Assembly (NCBI GenBank): GCA_017476965.1
Contig: JAFUXX010000049.1
Span: 1 to 12,995, forward strand
Reading direction: 5' to 3'
DNA: 12,995 bases
Source of the DNA: Kiritimatiellia bacterium
GTDB taxonomy: Bacteria > Verrucomicrobiota > Kiritimatiellia > RFP12 > UBA3636
The notes below the pieces were generated by a model. That model was not told where the DNA came from. It worked only from the letters and a program-made list of their open reading frames with translations, and searched no databases. A program made the translations under genes and the position numbers. Positions 12,918 through 12,995 of the stretch are shown here, one piece after another; position 1 is the stretch's first letter; every line of letters starts with the position of its first letter.

Positions 12918-12995
12918 ATGAAACCGACACATTCGTTGCTTTCGCGTGCGGTGTTGGCCGCCGCCGCCGCGGCGTCTCTTGCCGCGACGCGGGCC
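12918..12995 (+). CDS. Exported protein, N-terminal 26 codons only
   Basis: The frame opens at ATG 12918 and runs off the window end. The visible part is a signal peptide: MKPTHSLLSR, then a hydrophobic Ala-rich core (AVLAAAAAASLAA) and TRA at the edge. The mature protein is not visible, so no function can be given. It is divergent from cdd, with its own promoter directly upstream. The promoter and the signal peptide together make this start convincing despite the short length. Confidence 0.7.
   Translation, partial: MKPTHSLLSRAVLAAAAAASLAATRA

Overview
The window is very GC-rich and almost fully coding. Codon third positions are dominated by G/C, and this creates long false open frames on both strands. 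The gene types are a type II secretion pseudopilin pair, an ECF-type sigma factor continuous with a large exported beta-sandwich protein, GH94 and GH5 carbohydrate enzymes, and exported proteins with Ala-rich signal peptides. Together they suggest a carbohydrate-degrading bacterium of the PVC group, possibly a Kiritimatiellota/Verrucomicrobiota-like lineage. That placement is an inference from gene style; no rRNA or marker gene is present to prove it. I see no tRNA, rRNA, IS element or CRISPR array.

Left part (1-2344): the 3' end of a GspH-like minor pseudopilin gene overlaps a GspI-like pseudopilin gene (GTGA). It is followed by a LemA-family lipoprotein and a TPM-domain membrane protein, a pairing seen in many bacteria. 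Middle part (2387-5959): a tight three-gene cluster holds a cytoplasmic GH94 glycoside phosphorylase, a 98-residue three-helix PQ-loop/SemiSWEET-like membrane protein, and a type 2 N-acetyl-gamma-glutamyl-phosphate reductase (argC). The last two overlap by ATGA.

Central accessory part (5960-11845): a 42-bp near-perfect palindrome is interlocked with a sigma70-like promoter. It drives an open frame of 1,285 codons that starts as an ECF sigma factor, crosses the membrane once and continues without a stop into a signal-peptide-bearing surface protein. That protein has a LamG-like domain and three carbohydrate-binding-like beta-sandwich domains. An internal ribosome site and start codon at the junction (6764-6782) leave open whether this is one transmembrane sigma factor, two overlapping genes, or both. 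An exported GH5 glycoside hydrolase follows after an 89-nt gap containing a strong hairpin. The GH5 gene carries an unusual GC-rich, hairpin-forming in-frame insert between its N-terminal beta-sandwich region and its catalytic domain. The apparent theme is glycan capture and breakdown: GH5 outside, GH94 phosphorolysis inside, and possibly a membrane-tethered sigma factor that senses the surface domain.

Right part (11880-12995): a minus-strand pair, cytidine deaminase and a YbaK/EbsC Cys-tRNA(Pro) deacylase (ATGA overlap), converges on the GH5 gene. Divergent from it, the first 26 codons of an exported protein lie behind a promoter placed so close to the ATG that a leaderless mRNA is predicted. 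Most genes lack a clear Shine-Dalgarno sequence. No terminator with a T-run was seen.
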